Assembly (NCBI GenBank): GCA_002839375.1
Contig: PGXY01000006.1
Span: 248,001-312,000 of the forward strand
DNA length: 64,000 bases
Source: Spirochaetae bacterium HGW-Spirochaetae-1
GTDB taxonomy: Bacteria; Spirochaetota; UBA4802; UBA5550
Direction: 5' to 3'
The notes under the pieces were generated by a model. The model saw nothing but the letters and a program-made list of their open reading frames with translations, did no database searches and was not told where the DNA came from. The position numbers were made by a program, and so were the translations under genes. Below are positions 17,985 through 26,549 of this stretch, piece after piece (within the stretch, counting starts at the first letter, position 1; the number at the start of each line of letters is the position of its first letter).

Positions 17985-18737
17985 ATGGTAAAAAAGAAAA
18001 ATGATAATCTCGATATTGATAAGGGCGGCGAACCGCTTGGTGCTGACCATCTGATGGGTGCCGGTGATGATTCTGCTCAGGAGCAAGTTGTACATGATCT
18101 CGCCGATGGCGATGATCGCAGAAATGCAGACAGGCGTGCGGCAGAAAGAAGAAAGGAGGAGCGAAGAAAAGATGCTCCTCATATTGAAGATCCCGAATTG
18201 GTTTCTCTACGTGAGAAGCTGGTGGAAAAGGACGAAGAGTTTATAACGATACAGGCGGAAGCCAATTCCATGAAGGATCTACTGCAAAGGCGACAGGCTG
18301 ACTTTGAGAATTATAAAAAACGAATGGTGAAAATGCAGGAAGACGGCAAACGATTCGCTATAAAGGATTTCGCTACGGAGATAATACAGATTAATGATGA
18401 TCTCCTTCGGGCGCTGGAAGCATCCAGTTCAGTGCTGCAGACCGGGGCTACCTGCGATGAATCTCATTCTTCCTTTGTGCAGGGAGTGTCGCTGATCTCT
18501 AAAAGAATAGAGGAAATTCTGGAAAAATTTGGTATAGTGGAAATCGATGCACAGGGGAAGGAATTCGATCCCAACTTCCATGAAGCGGTGGAAATAGAGA
18601 TGGATGATTCCATTGACAGGGACACTGTGACAACGGTTCATCAGAAGGGATTCAGAATTGATGATCTGGTAATCAGGAGTTCCAAGGTGAAGGTTGCCAA
18701 GGCGGTTAAAAAATCAACCACCGGCAATGACAGCTGA
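17985..18737 (+). CDS. grpE: GrpE nucleotide-exchange factor with charged N-terminal extension
   Basis: Nucleotide-exchange factor for DnaK. The long N-terminal helix (LLQRRQADFENYKKRM) and the C-terminal beta domain (GKEFDPNFHEAVEIEMDD and HQKGFRIDDLVIRSSKVKVAK) identify it. ATG 17985 is used, with AGGGAAAG just upstream; the GTG two codons earlier is less likely. At 250 residues it is longer than the typical 190-210, because residues about 1-75 form a charged extension containing DRRNADRRAAERRKEERRK, a run of spaced arginine pairs. GrpE extensions are usually acidic and disordered, so this basic segment is unusual. It lies 134 bases after hrcA and 134 before dnaK, in the same operon. Confidence 0.95.
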   Translation: MVKKKNDNLDIDKGGEPLGADHLMGAGDDSAQEQVVHDLADGDDRRNADRRAAERRKEERRKDAPHIEDPELVSLREKLVEKDEEFITIQAEANSMKDLLQRRQADFENYKKRMVKMQEDGKRFAIKDFATEIIQINDDLLRALEASSSVLQTGATCDESHSSFVQGVSLISKRIEEILEKFGIVEIDAQGKEFDPNFHEAVEIEMDDSIDRDTVTTVHQKGFRIDDLVIRSSKVKVAKAVKKSTTGNDS

Positions 18738-18871
18738 ATTTGAAAGGATTTTTTAGTTGCCGTATCTTCTGCCGGGTTCTGTGAAGTGAGTCGGCAGGTT
18801 TTTAGGGAAAATTTATATTACAAAAATAAATGAAATAATTAAATGAAATTTTATTACGAAGGAGACAGAAT

Positions 18872-20809
18872 ATGAGCAAAATAATCGGGATAGACCTGGG
18901 TACAACCAATTCATGCGTGGCCGTTATGACGGGCGGTGAACCGGTGGTCATTCAAAACTCCGAAGGACAGAGAACGACTCCATCTATAGTGGCGTTTAAT
19001 GATAAAGGGGAGCGGCTTGTAGGGCAGGTGGCAAAGAATCAGATCATCACCAATCCGGAAAATACGATTCGATCAATAAAACGTTTTATGGGGATCGGTC
19101 ATAACGAAATTGCCCATGAAAAGGCAATGGTTCCTTATCGTGTAGAGGAAGATTCCAAGGGTGGGGTAATGGTGAAAACAATCGCCGGTGATTTCTCTCC
19201 CCAGGAAATTTCGGCGCGTGTTCTTCAGAAAATGAAACAGACGGCAGAGGATTTTCTCGGCGAACCCGTATCAAAGGCCGTTATTACCGTGCCCGCCTAT
19301 TTTAATGATGCCCAGCGGCAGGCTACGAAGGATGCAGGCCGGATTGCCGGCCTCGAAGTGGAGCGTATCATCAATGAGCCCACGGCAGCTGCCCTGGCCT
19401 ATGGTCTTGATAAAAACAAGGAAAATGAGAAAATTGCCGTATTCGACCTGGGCGGCGGTACATTTGATATTTCCATTCTGGAACTGGGTGACGGCGTTTT
19501 CGAGGTCAAATCGACCAATGGTAATACTCACCTGGGCGGTGATGATTTTGACCAGCGGATAATGGAATGGCTCATTACTGAATTCAAGAAGCAGACGGGA
19601 ATTGATGTTTCCACTGATAAAATGGCCCTGCAGCGTTTGAAGGAATCGGCTGAGAAGGCCAAGATTGAATTGTCCAGCAAACTGCAGACGGAGATAAACA
19701 TTCCGTTTCTCACGGCAGACCAGAGCGGGCCAAAACACCTTATCGTAACCCTGACAAGGGCGAAGTTTGAACAGCTGGTGGAAGACCTAGTCATGTCAAC
19801 AAAAACACCCTGTGTCCAGGCTCTTGAGGATGCGGGACTTACGGCCGGTGATATCGATGAAGTTATTCTTGTTGGCGGTTCAACGAGGATGCCGGCTGTC
19901 CAGGAGCTGGTAAAACAAATATTCGGGAAAGACCCGCATAAAGGGGTCAATCCTGACGAGGTTGTGGCACTTGGAGCCGCTATCCAGGGAGGAGTACTGG
20001 CCGGCGACGTGCATGACGTGCTTCTCCTTGATGTTACACCACTCTCTCTGGGCATAGAAACGCTTGGTGGAGTCATGACAAAGCTGATAGAAAGGAATAC
20101 TACGATTCCCACAAGGAAGAGCCAGATATTCTCAACGGCCACGGACAGTCAGCCGGCAGTATCCATACATGTACTGCAGGGCGAGCGGGAACTGGCGGCG
20201 CAGAACAGGACTCTTGGCCGCTTTGATCTGACTGATCTTCCACCGGCTCCCCGGGGAGTGCCCCAGATTGAAGTTACTTTTGATATTGATGCAAACGGTA
20301 TTGTCCATGTATCGGCAAAGGACCTGGGAACGGGCAAGGAACAGAAAATTACCATCGAATCTTCCAGCGGACTGAATGAAGATGAGATCAAGAAGATGGT
20401 GCGGGACGCCGAGGCCCATGCCGAAGAGGATAAAAAGGCTAAAGAGCTGATTGAGGCGCGCAATGAGGCTGATACCTTTATATATTCCATGGAAAAAATG
20501 CTCAAAGACAACGCCGATAAAATTGAACCGGCTGAAAAAAGCAGCATTGAAAAAGAAATGGAAAACCTTAAGAAGGTAATGACTTCGGACAATGCAAGTG
20601 AAATTAAAAATGCCAAAAGCAAACTGGAGCAGGCCTCGCATGGTTTTGCCCAGAGAATTTATCAGCAGGCATCACAGCAGCAAGGCCCTCAGGGCGGAAG
20701 CGCCCCGGAAGGGGACAAAGAAGAAGATGCGAAGGCTTCAGATGATTCGGGTAAGGAAAACGTCTATGACGCCGATTATGAAGTTGTGGATGATGAGGAT
20801 AAAAAATAG
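18872..20809 (+). CDS. dnaK: chaperone DnaK (Hsp70)
   Basis: ATP-driven protein-folding chaperone. The ATPase domain opens with [16 protein letters not shown] and has [32 protein letters not shown] and [13 protein letters not shown]. The substrate-binding domain follows from about residue 385 ([23 protein letters not shown]), and the helical lid ends in a disordered acidic tail ([16 protein letters not shown]). The 645 residues are full length. GAAGGAG is an excellent SD ahead of the ATG. Its partners GrpE and DnaJ are the flanking genes and the operon is under CIRCE control. Confidence 0.99.
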   Translation: MSKIIGIDLGTTNSCVAVMTGGEPVVIQNSEGQRTTPSIVAFNDKGERLVGQVAKNQIITNPENTIRSIKRFMGIGHNEIAHEKAMVPYRVEEDSKGGVMVKTIAGDFSPQEISARVLQKMKQTAEDFLGEPVSKAVITVPAYFNDAQRQATKDAGRIAGLEVERIINEPTAAALAYGLDKNKENEKIAVFDLGGGTFDISILELGDGVFEVKSTNGNTHLGGDDFDQRIMEWLITEFKKQTGIDVSTDKMALQRLKESAEKAKIELSSKLQTEINIPFLTADQSGPKHLIVTLTRAKFEQLVEDLVMSTKTPCVQALEDAGLTAGDIDEVILVGGSTRMPAVQELVKQIFGKDPHKGVNPDEVVALGAAIQGGVLAGDVHDVLLLDVTPLSLGIETLGGVMTKLIERNTTIPTRKSQIFSTATDSQPAVSIHVLQGERELAAQNRTLGRFDLTDLPPAPRGVPQIEVTFDIDANGIVHVSAKDLGTGKEQKITIESSSGLNEDEIKKMVRDAEAHAEEDKKAKELIEARNEADTFIYSMEKMLKDNADKIEPAEKSSIEKEMENLKKVMTSDNASEIKNAKSKLEQASHGFAQRIYQQASQQQGPQGGSAPEGDKEEDAKASDDSGKENVYDADYEVVDDEDKK

Positions 20810-20825
20810 TATATTAAACTAAAGT

Positions 20826-20868
20826 TGACCGGTGAATGACGGGGATTTATCCGGCATACCACCGGTCA
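20826..20868 (+). other. hairpin in the dnaK-dnaJ spacer
   Basis: TGACCGGTG (20826-20834) is the exact complement of CACCGGTCA (20860-20868), with 25 bases between. No T run follows, so it is more likely a processing or mRNA-stability structure than a terminator. Confidence 0.4.
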
Positions 20869-20937
20869 CACCGGGATGACGCCGTGGAGATCGGCTGTCA
20901 GCCCGGGTGTTTCTAATAGAGGGATGCGAGGAAAACA

Positions 20938-22026
20938 TTGGCTAAACGTGATTATTATGAAGTGCTGGGAGTTTCAAAAAATGCCACGGAGCAGGAGCTG
21001 AAGCAGGCATACCGGAAACTCGCCCTGAAGTTTCACCCCGATAAAAATAAGGGTGACAAGGAATCTGAAGAAAAATTTAAAGAAGCCACCGAAGCATATG
21101 AGGTTCTCCGTGATCCCAAGAAAAGGGCCTCCTATGATAAATTCGGCCATGAGGGGATTCAGGGCTTTGAAGGGTTTGGGCGCACCGCCTATTCCGATTT
21201 TGCCGATATTTTTGAGGACCTGGGAGGCATCGGTGATATTTTTGAAGGACTTTTCGGATCATCCATGGGGGGGAGGTCGCGCAGCCAGAGAGTAAGACGA
21301 GGGTCTGATATTCAATATGACCTGGGTATTACTCTTGAAGAAGCGGCCTCGGGCCTTGAGGCGCAAATTGAAATTCCCCGCAATGAAACATGCGACGTAT
21401 GCAACGGTACCGGATCAAAGGCCGGCACAAAGCCAACGGTTTGTCCCGTGTGCAACGGAATCGGACAGATCCGGCAGACACAGGGATTTTTCTCAATAAC
21501 ACAGACCTGTCCGCGATGCCGCGGTGAGGGGAAGATTATAACTTCACCGTGCTCTTCATGCAACGGCAGCGGTCTCAAGGTCAAGTCAAGAACCATCACG
21601 GTAAAAGTCCCGGCCGGTGTGGAGTCGGGATCGCGGCTGAAGATTAGCGGCGAGGGTGAACAGGGGCCTGGCAGCGGTCCCCGGGGCGACCTCTATGTGG
21701 TCATGCATGTCAAGAAACATCCACTATTTGAACGTCACGGTAATGACATATTGAGTGTCATCAACCTGTCGTTTTCCATTGTCTGTCTCGGCGGTGATAT
21801 TGAGGTGCCTACCATAACGGGTGCAAAGGCCAAAATGAAAATACCGCCAGGTACCGAAAATGGTCAGATTTTCCGGCTCAAGGGAAACGGTATCCCGTAC
21901 CTGGGCTCATATGGAAGAGGTGATCAGCTGGTAAAGGTGAATATCGCCGTGCCAAAGAAACTATCACCGAAACAAAAAGAGTTACTCAAGGAATTTGCCC
22001 GGCTTTCGGGAGAAAATCTGAACTGA
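20938..22026 (+). CDS. dnaJ: co-chaperone DnaJ (Hsp40), class A
   Basis: Stimulates the DnaK ATPase and delivers substrates. The J domain opens with [28 protein letters not shown] and has the HPD triad (KFHPDKN). A Gly/Phe-rich linker follows ([13 protein letters not shown]), then four CxxCxGxG zinc repeats ([32 protein letters not shown]) and the C-terminal substrate-binding domains. It is complete at 362 residues. The start is TTG 20938, supported by CGAGG six bases upstream and by alignment of the J domain; no ATG exists near this position. Last gene of the heat-shock operon. Confidence 0.98.
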   Translation: MAKRDYYEVLGVSKNATEQELKQAYRKLALKFHPDKNKGDKESEEKFKEATEAYEVLRDPKKRASYDKFGHEGIQGFEGFGRTAYSDFADIFEDLGGIGDIFEGLFGSSMGGRSRSQRVRRGSDIQYDLGITLEEAASGLEAQIEIPRNETCDVCNGTGSKAGTKPTVCPVCNGIGQIRQTQGFFSITQTCPRCRGEGKIITSPCSSCNGSGLKVKSRTITVKVPAGVESGSRLKISGEGEQGPGSGPRGDLYVVMHVKKHPLFERHGNDILSVINLSFSIVCLGGDIEVPTITGAKAKMKIPPGTENGQIFRLKGNGIPYLGSYGRGDQLVKVNIAVPKKLSPKQKELLKEFARLSGENLN

Positions 22027-22356
22027 GCAACATTACTCTGAACAACGGGGAAAAATGATAAAAGCTGTGGGGGAGGGGCTTGTGTTAGACTATTTAGTTG
22101 TTTCCCCTGCAGCGGCATGCAGGAAATGCATCCATACAAGAGCTCTCTGTCTCCTCCTTTGATCTTCAGGAATAAATATTTTTCATCTTGACGTACATAT
22201 ATATAGGCATAAACCTGTAAAATTAATTCAGGTGGCGGTATTGCAGGGTAAAGAACAGGGAACAGAGGGAGAAATATCCGTCTATTCTGATATAATAATG
22301 GGTTAATAGTGGGATATGGATTCCCGGTATGCAAATATCAAAACGGGAGAAAGGAC
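22027..22356. other. 330-base intergenic stretch after dnaJ
   Basis: No gene I can support. A 35-codon frame (22055-22162) follows a GGGG SD-like site but encodes a low-complexity peptide and is probably chance. A 6-bp hairpin (CCTGCA/TGCAGG) lies near 22108-22125. TATAAT at 22291-22296 could be the -10 of the following gene, but its -35 is poor. Confidence 0.4.
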
Positions 22357-22662
22357 ATGTTGCCAATAGTTGATTATGGAAGTATTGCCATTGTCGTTCC
22401 CAAAATCGCCGCTGTGGGCGGCGTTGTAAAAGATGAAAAAAAGTATGGTTTCGAAGTCTTTCTCGAAGGAACCAGGGAGCCCATCATTGTAAGGTTCGAC
22501 ACTGAAAAGGAAGCTGAAGAATCCCGCAATGAACTGGTAGCCATTATAGCCCAGTATCATTATACGGTTGAGATGGGGCCTGACTTTGATATTGAAGAAC
22601 TGATGGAAAACCTGGATGAAGAAGAATTTCATGAAGAGGATGAGGATAAAAAAGAGCATTGA
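22357..22662 (+). CDS. small acidic protein of unknown function
   Basis: I do not recognise this family. The product is 101 residues, soluble, with an N-terminal half that looks like a small beta-strand domain (IVVPKIAAVGGVVKDEKKYGFEVFLEGTREPIIVRF) and a very acidic C-terminal tail (DFDIEELMENLDEEEFHEEDEDK). ATG 22357 is chosen because GGAGAAAGGA lies directly upstream; the GTG at 22309 has no SD. It precedes tyrS by 103 bases on the same strand. A shared transcript is possible; no function can be inferred. Confidence 0.75.
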   Translation: MLPIVDYGSIAIVVPKIAAVGGVVKDEKKYGFEVFLEGTREPIIVRFDTEKEAEESRNELVAIIAQYHYTVEMGPDFDIEELMENLDEEEFHEEDEDKKEH

Positions 22663-22765
22663 TGTACAGGATGCTATCAGCCGCCTTTGAACGCTGCCGG
22701 TACGCACTATCACGGGAACCTGCGAATTAATGCCGTGAAATGATAAGGAAACAGGAAGGACTGTA

Positions 22766-23986
22766 ATGATTCAGAATAATATTGAATTGCTGGAGAGAGG
22801 TACGGAAGAAATAATTCCGCGTGATGAATTTCTTAAAAAAATTGAGAAATCGGAAAAAGAAAACAAACCTCTTATCATAAAAGCCGGGTTTGATCCTACA
22901 GCACCTGATATTCATCTCGGCCATACGGTATTGCTGCGGAAAATGAAACATTTTCAGGATATGGGCCATACCGTTGTTTTTCTTATCGGTGATTTTACCG
23001 GTATGATCGGGGACCCTTCGGGGAAATCGGAAACAAGAAAACGGCTGACAAAGGAAGAGGTTCTGGAAAATGCCGAGACGTATAAAAAGCAGGTCTTCAA
23101 GATTCTTGATAAAGAGAAAACCGTTGTGGAATTCAATTCCCGATGGTGCACGCCTATGACTTTCGCCGATGTGCTTGATCTTACTTCCCGTTATAATGTG
23201 GCGCGCATGCTGGAGCGTGATGATTTTTCCAACCGGTATCGGAACCAGAAGCCCATATCAATTCTCGAATTCATGTATCCCCTGGTGCAGGGATATGATT
23301 CCGTGGCACTCAAGGCAGATGTGGAGTTGGGGGGCACTGATCAGAAGTTCAATCTCCTGGTAGGCCGGGACCTGCAGCGTGAGTATGGGCAGGAACCCCA
23401 GGTAATCATGACTCTACCCCTGCTGGTGGGTCTGGACGGCGTTCAGAAAATGAGCAAGTCCCTTAACAATTATATAGGCATCAACGAGACTCCCCGGGAT
23501 ATTTTTGGAAAGGTCATGTCCATATCGGATGAACTGATGTTTCTCTACTATGAACTGGTTACGGACCTTCCCATGGAAGAGGTGAAGAGCCTGAAAAAGG
23601 GCATGTCCGATGGTTCCCTGCATCCGCGGAATGTAAAGGTAAAGCTCGCAAAGGAAATCTGCGCACAGTTTTACAGCCGGGACACGGCCGATGAGGCCGA
23701 AGCCGAATTTAACAAAATATTCGTCCAGAAGGATGTACCCGATGAAATCGAGGAATATACCGTTCCGGGAAGTGAGTTAAAGGATGGGAAAATCTGGATA
23801 ATCAAACTACTGGTGCTCGCGGGTATGTCAAAGACCAACGGCGAGGCGCGCAGGCTTATCCAGGGTGGAGGGGTTACCCTGGACGGGGAGCGGATCGTGG
23901 ATCAGGAACTGGAAGTAGAGCTTCCCGTGGCTGGTGAAGGCATATTGAAAGTAGGCAAGAGAAGATTTGTAAAGATTCTTTTATGA
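22766..23986 (+). CDS. tyrS: tyrosyl-tRNA synthetase
   Basis: Class I aminoacyl-tRNA synthetase charging tRNA-Tyr. [12 protein letters not shown] near residue 44 is the HIGH-type motif, and [12 protein letters not shown] is an intact KMSKS motif. The C-terminal S4-like RNA-binding domain is present ([19 protein letters not shown], near residue 354). The 406 residues and sequence fit the TyrZ-like (type 2) group. SD is AGGAAGGA. A T-box leader was looked for upstream and none is apparent. Confidence 0.97.
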   Translation: MIQNNIELLERGTEEIIPRDEFLKKIEKSEKENKPLIIKAGFDPTAPDIHLGHTVLLRKMKHFQDMGHTVVFLIGDFTGMIGDPSGKSETRKRLTKEEVLENAETYKKQVFKILDKEKTVVEFNSRWCTPMTFADVLDLTSRYNVARMLERDDFSNRYRNQKPISILEFMYPLVQGYDSVALKADVELGGTDQKFNLLVGRDLQREYGQEPQVIMTLPLLVGLDGVQKMSKSLNNYIGINETPRDIFGKVMSISDELMFLYYELVTDLPMEEVKSLKKGMSDGSLHPRNVKVKLAKEICAQFYSRDTADEAEAEFNKIFVQKDVPDEIEEYTVPGSELKDGKIWIIKLLVLAGMSKTNGEARRLIQGGGVTLDGERIVDQELEVELPVAGEGILKVGKRRFVKILL

Positions 23987-24118
23987 TACAGTTCGGCGCC
24001 CGGATAGAAAGATTTTATGTTTCATCATGGAGAACGGATCGGGACATAAAACGGGCATACATCTTATTATGAGAAAAAAAATAAATCGCACAAAATGTGT
24101 AACTAACCAGGGGACTTC

Positions 24119-24691
24119 ATGTCTGACATAGATGATATAGAGATAGTTGATAAGGTTCTTGCTGGTGACATCGAGGCTTTCTCGGTTATTATTGAGAAAT
24201 ATCAGAATATGGCATTCAGATATGTATTTTCTCAGTTTAATAACTATGACGAAGCCATGGATATCACACAGGATATCTTCATTATGGCAATGGAGGCCCT
24301 GAAGACTTTCAGAAGGGAGTCTAAATTTTCCACCTGGTTTTACAGTATCATGGTAAATTACTGTAAAAACTATCGCAAGAAAGCCAGGCGGTATATGACG
24401 GTTCCCATAAATGCCGTAAAAGACGATGAGGATTATGAGATCCAAATACCTGACGAGCGCGCTGATCCCGAAAACGACATTGTGATGAGCGATTCTCTCA
24501 GGATAGTGAAAGAGGAAATTCATAATCTGCCCGACGATTACCGGGAAGTTCTGATTCTGAGAGATATTGAGGGATTGTCATATAATGAGATCGCGGAGAT
24601 ATTGGATATAAAATTATCCAATGTCAAGGTACGGATTCACCGGGGTAGGGAGCTCTTGAAGAACAGATTATACGCCAGGGGGCTAGTATGA
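24119..24691 (+). CDS. RNA polymerase ECF-type sigma factor
   Basis: Extracytoplasmic-function sigma factor of the RpoE-like group. Region 2 is seen in YDEAMDITQDIFIMAMEALKTFRRESKFSTWFYSIMVNYCKNYRRK-like sequence near residues 43-85. Region 4 is LPDDYREVLILRDIEGLSYNEIAEILDIKLSNVKVRIHRGRELLKNRL at residues 136-183. There is no region 1 or 3. SD AGGGGA precedes the ATG. The stop overlaps the start of the anti-sigma gene by four bases (ATGA), so the two are translationally coupled. The stimulus and regulon are not visible; no clear ECF promoter motif was found upstream. Confidence 0.95.
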   Translation: MSDIDDIEIVDKVLAGDIEAFSVIIEKYQNMAFRYVFSQFNNYDEAMDITQDIFIMAMEALKTFRRESKFSTWFYSIMVNYCKNYRKKARRYMTVPINAVKDDEDYEIQIPDERADPENDIVMSDSLRIVKEEIHNLPDDYREVLILRDIEGLSYNEIAEILDIKLSNVKVRIHRGRELLKNRLYARGLV

Positions 24692-25368
24692 GCGCCGAAC
24701 ATATTTCATTTGATAAGCTTTCAGATTTGCATGATGATGAAATATCCATCCAGGAAGAAAAGGATTTTATACTACAGCACCTGGAAGAGTGTATCCAGTG
24801 CGGCGGTGAATTCAGGCGATTGAAAGATACTATATGCCATTGTATTGCTTTCCGTAATATGAATTTCTGTCATGAAAACATGTCCATGAGGATAATGAAA
24901 GTTGTTCGATGGCGGCGGAGAAAGGCCGTGTTTTATCGAGCCCTGCCTGCCGTTGCCGCAACGGTAATCATAATAACCGGTGCGGGAATTTTCACCTCGG
25001 GGATGTTTAATCCCGGAAACAGCGAGAGCAGCGATTCCTTTGCAACCACGGCTATGTACGATGCAACCGATATGGAGCAGGTTGTAAAAATTTTAAGTAA
25101 AAATAACGCGAAAATACTCCAGGTTTCGGATTTGTTTATTGAGGGCGAGACGACCGTTGAGAAATTTAAAAAGCTTCGTCGTGATCTGGGTTTCCGTAAA
25201 GTCGTATACAGCCTGACAAATCAGAAGGCGCAGTACAGGCAGTCATGGCAGTGGAAAAATCCCGGTATTGAAGAGGTGGGTCTGAACAGCAAGGAATTTG
25301 CTTCCGCTTCAGCGTTTCCTGATGCCAGGGAACAGGAAAAATATATCCGCTTCAGAGTATTCAAATAA
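24688..25368 (+). CDS. anti-sigma factor with zinc-binding motif and one membrane helix
   Basis: Likely holds the upstream ECF sigma factor at the membrane. The N-terminal cytoplasmic domain contains HLEECIQCGGEF near residue 31, the HxxxCxxC core of zinc-binding anti-sigma (ZAS) domains. A single membrane helix follows near 84-106 (ALPAVAATVIIITGAGIFTSGMF). The remaining 120 residues should be periplasmic and are not recognised; part (EQVVKILSKNNAKILQVSDLFIEGETT) could be a small ligand- or protease-facing domain. Four-base overlap with the sigma gene supports the functional pairing. Confidence 0.87.
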   Translation: MSAEHISFDKLSDLHDDEISIQEEKDFILQHLEECIQCGGEFRRLKDTICHCIAFRNMNFCHENMSMRIMKVVRWRRRKAVFYRALPAVAATVIIITGAGIFTSGMFNPGNSESSDSFATTAMYDATDMEQVVKILSKNNAKILQVSDLFIEGETTVEKFKKLRRDLGFRKVVYSLTNQKAQYRQSWQWKNPGIEEVGLNSKEFASASAFPDAREQEKYIRFRVFK

Positions 25369-25403
25369 CGGGCAATAGCTTTTACACTGAAAGTAATCTT
25401 CCG

Positions 25404-25601
25404 TCAGTTTTCCCTGTTTTGTGCCGACAGAACGGTATGGAGCGTTTCTTTTGAAATTAAACCCCTGTTAAGAAGTATCATCCCCAACAGTCCGCCGTTT
25501 TTTTCCTGAATCTCAAGAGCCTCCTCAAGTTCTTCCCTGGAAATGAAGCCGTTGCCGACAAGAATCTCTCCTATTTTAATCCGTTGCAGTTGTTTTTCCA
25601 T
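25404..25601 (-). CDS. 65-residue orphan MshEN/GspE-N-like domain protein
   Basis: The whole product resembles the N-terminal helical domain of type II secretion/type IV pilus ATPases (GspE/PilB/MshE): KIGEILVGNGFISREELEEALEIQEKNGGLLGMILLNRGLISKETLHTVL. That domain binds c-di-GMP in MshE-type ATPases and also occurs in other signalling proteins. No ATPase domain follows, so it is either a stand-alone protein or a remnant. An AGGGTG SD lies 5 bases before the ATG, which favours a real small gene. It lies convergent with the anti-sigma gene and downstream of the isochorismatase-family gene on the same strand. Confidence 0.7.
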   Translation of the reverse strand: MEKQLQRIKIGEILVGNGFISREELEEALEIQEKNGGLLGMILLNRGLISKETLHTVLSAQNREN

Positions 25602-25637
25602 ATGTACACCCTGGTTGTTACGCTTCTTGTGACCGGT

Positions 25638-26294
25638 TTACCTGGCATGGTAATCAAGAAATCTATTGGTGTCATAAATAATGCCGCCGCAAACGCCCTG
25701 GGAACTGTAAAGTGAGGAATTATGGCTTATGTCATCATAATCAGCCTGGGCATCTTCTATATGCAAGATGGTGAAGCCATGATCCGAGGCATCGCGCGCC
25801 GTTGTTTCAACGCACTGACTGGTGGCAAGCCCGGTAAAAACGAGTGATTGTATCCCCCTGTCTTTGAATATCTGTGCTATCTGTGTCGAGGTAAAGGCGC
25901 TGTAGGTTGTTTTGTCTATGATAATGCAGTTTTTATCGTCGGGATCGGGTCTAAACTCGTCAATGATCTCTGCCATTGGGTCGGATGCAAGTGGGTAAAT
26001 ATTATGGAATCCCAGTTGGCGGCCCTTTTCATTTGTTTCCCTGAAAAAGCGGTGCAGGTCTCTCCGTTCTTCATCGGAGCTGCATAATCGCAGGAATACG
26101 ACGGGACAGGAATTTTCCTGAAAGAACCGGTATAAGCGTTGTATATTGGGGATTACTGTTTCACGGCATCGTGTAAGAATATAATCCATGCTGTCGGGCC
26201 ATAGATGTGTAAAATAGTGATAATAGGATGATTCCTCCGATAGATAATATTTCTGCATATCGACAATCATCAAGGCCGTATCTGGTGTAAGCAC
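25638..26294 (-). CDS. isochorismatase-family cysteine hydrolase
   Basis: Alpha/beta hydrolase of the isochorismatase/nicotinamidase superfamily. The catalytic triad is visible: Asp in IVDMQKYYL near residue 12, Lys in IIDKTTYSAF near 127, and Cys in TGLATSQCVETTARDASDHGF near 160. The substrate cannot be assigned; candidates in the family include nicotinamide, ureidoacrylate, N-carbamoylsarcosine and isochorismate. No pathway partners lie beside it. The GTG start at 26294 is preceded by a GGAG-containing segment on the minus strand. Confidence 0.88.
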   Translation of the reverse strand: MLTPDTALMIVDMQKYYLSEESSYYHYFTHLWPDSMDYILTRCRETVIPNIQRLYRFFQENSCPVVFLRLCSSDEERRDLHRFFRETNEKGRQLGFHNIYPLASDPMAEIIDEFRPDPDDKNCIIIDKTTYSAFTSTQIAQIFKDRGIQSLVFTGLATSQCVETTARDASDHGFTILHIEDAQADYDDISHNSSLYSSQGVCGGIIYDTNRFLDYHAR

Positions 26295-26389
26295 TGGATC
26301 CGCTCCGTAATAAGCTGTAAATTATTATATTTTCCGCATCTGCTTCATGATGAAGAAACATGCATGTATAATACCACTAAAAGGATACC

Positions 26390-26512
26390 ATGAAATATAA
26401 AATAGTCAATAACAATAATAGGGGATACGCCTCAAATGAATATTTAAAAAGTGAGATGAAAAACAACTTGCTTTACAATTTTATTATTATTCACGATAAT
26501 ATTAAAAGATAA
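26390..26512 (+). CDS. possible 40-residue small protein
   Basis: An ATG with AAGGA 5 bases upstream opens a 40-codon frame encoding an Asn-rich peptide ending NFIIIHDNIKR. It lies on the plus strand in the gap between the isochorismatase-family gene and the phosphatase gene. Composition is AT-driven and no family is recognisable, so it may be chance; the SD is the only support. Confidence 0.25.
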   Translation: MKYKIVNNNNRGYASNEYLKSEMKNNLLYNFIIIHDNIKR

Positions 26513-26549
26513 ATCGGTATTAAGGTAATTGTGTATTGAGGTTGATGAG

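Noticed and set aside
19528-20142. 204-codon minus-strand frame inside dnaK
   Set aside because: Antisense to a well-conserved gene; typical codon-mirror frame.
22309-22356. GTG start upstream of the small acidic protein
   Set aside because: No SD, while ATG 22357 follows GGAGAAAGGA.
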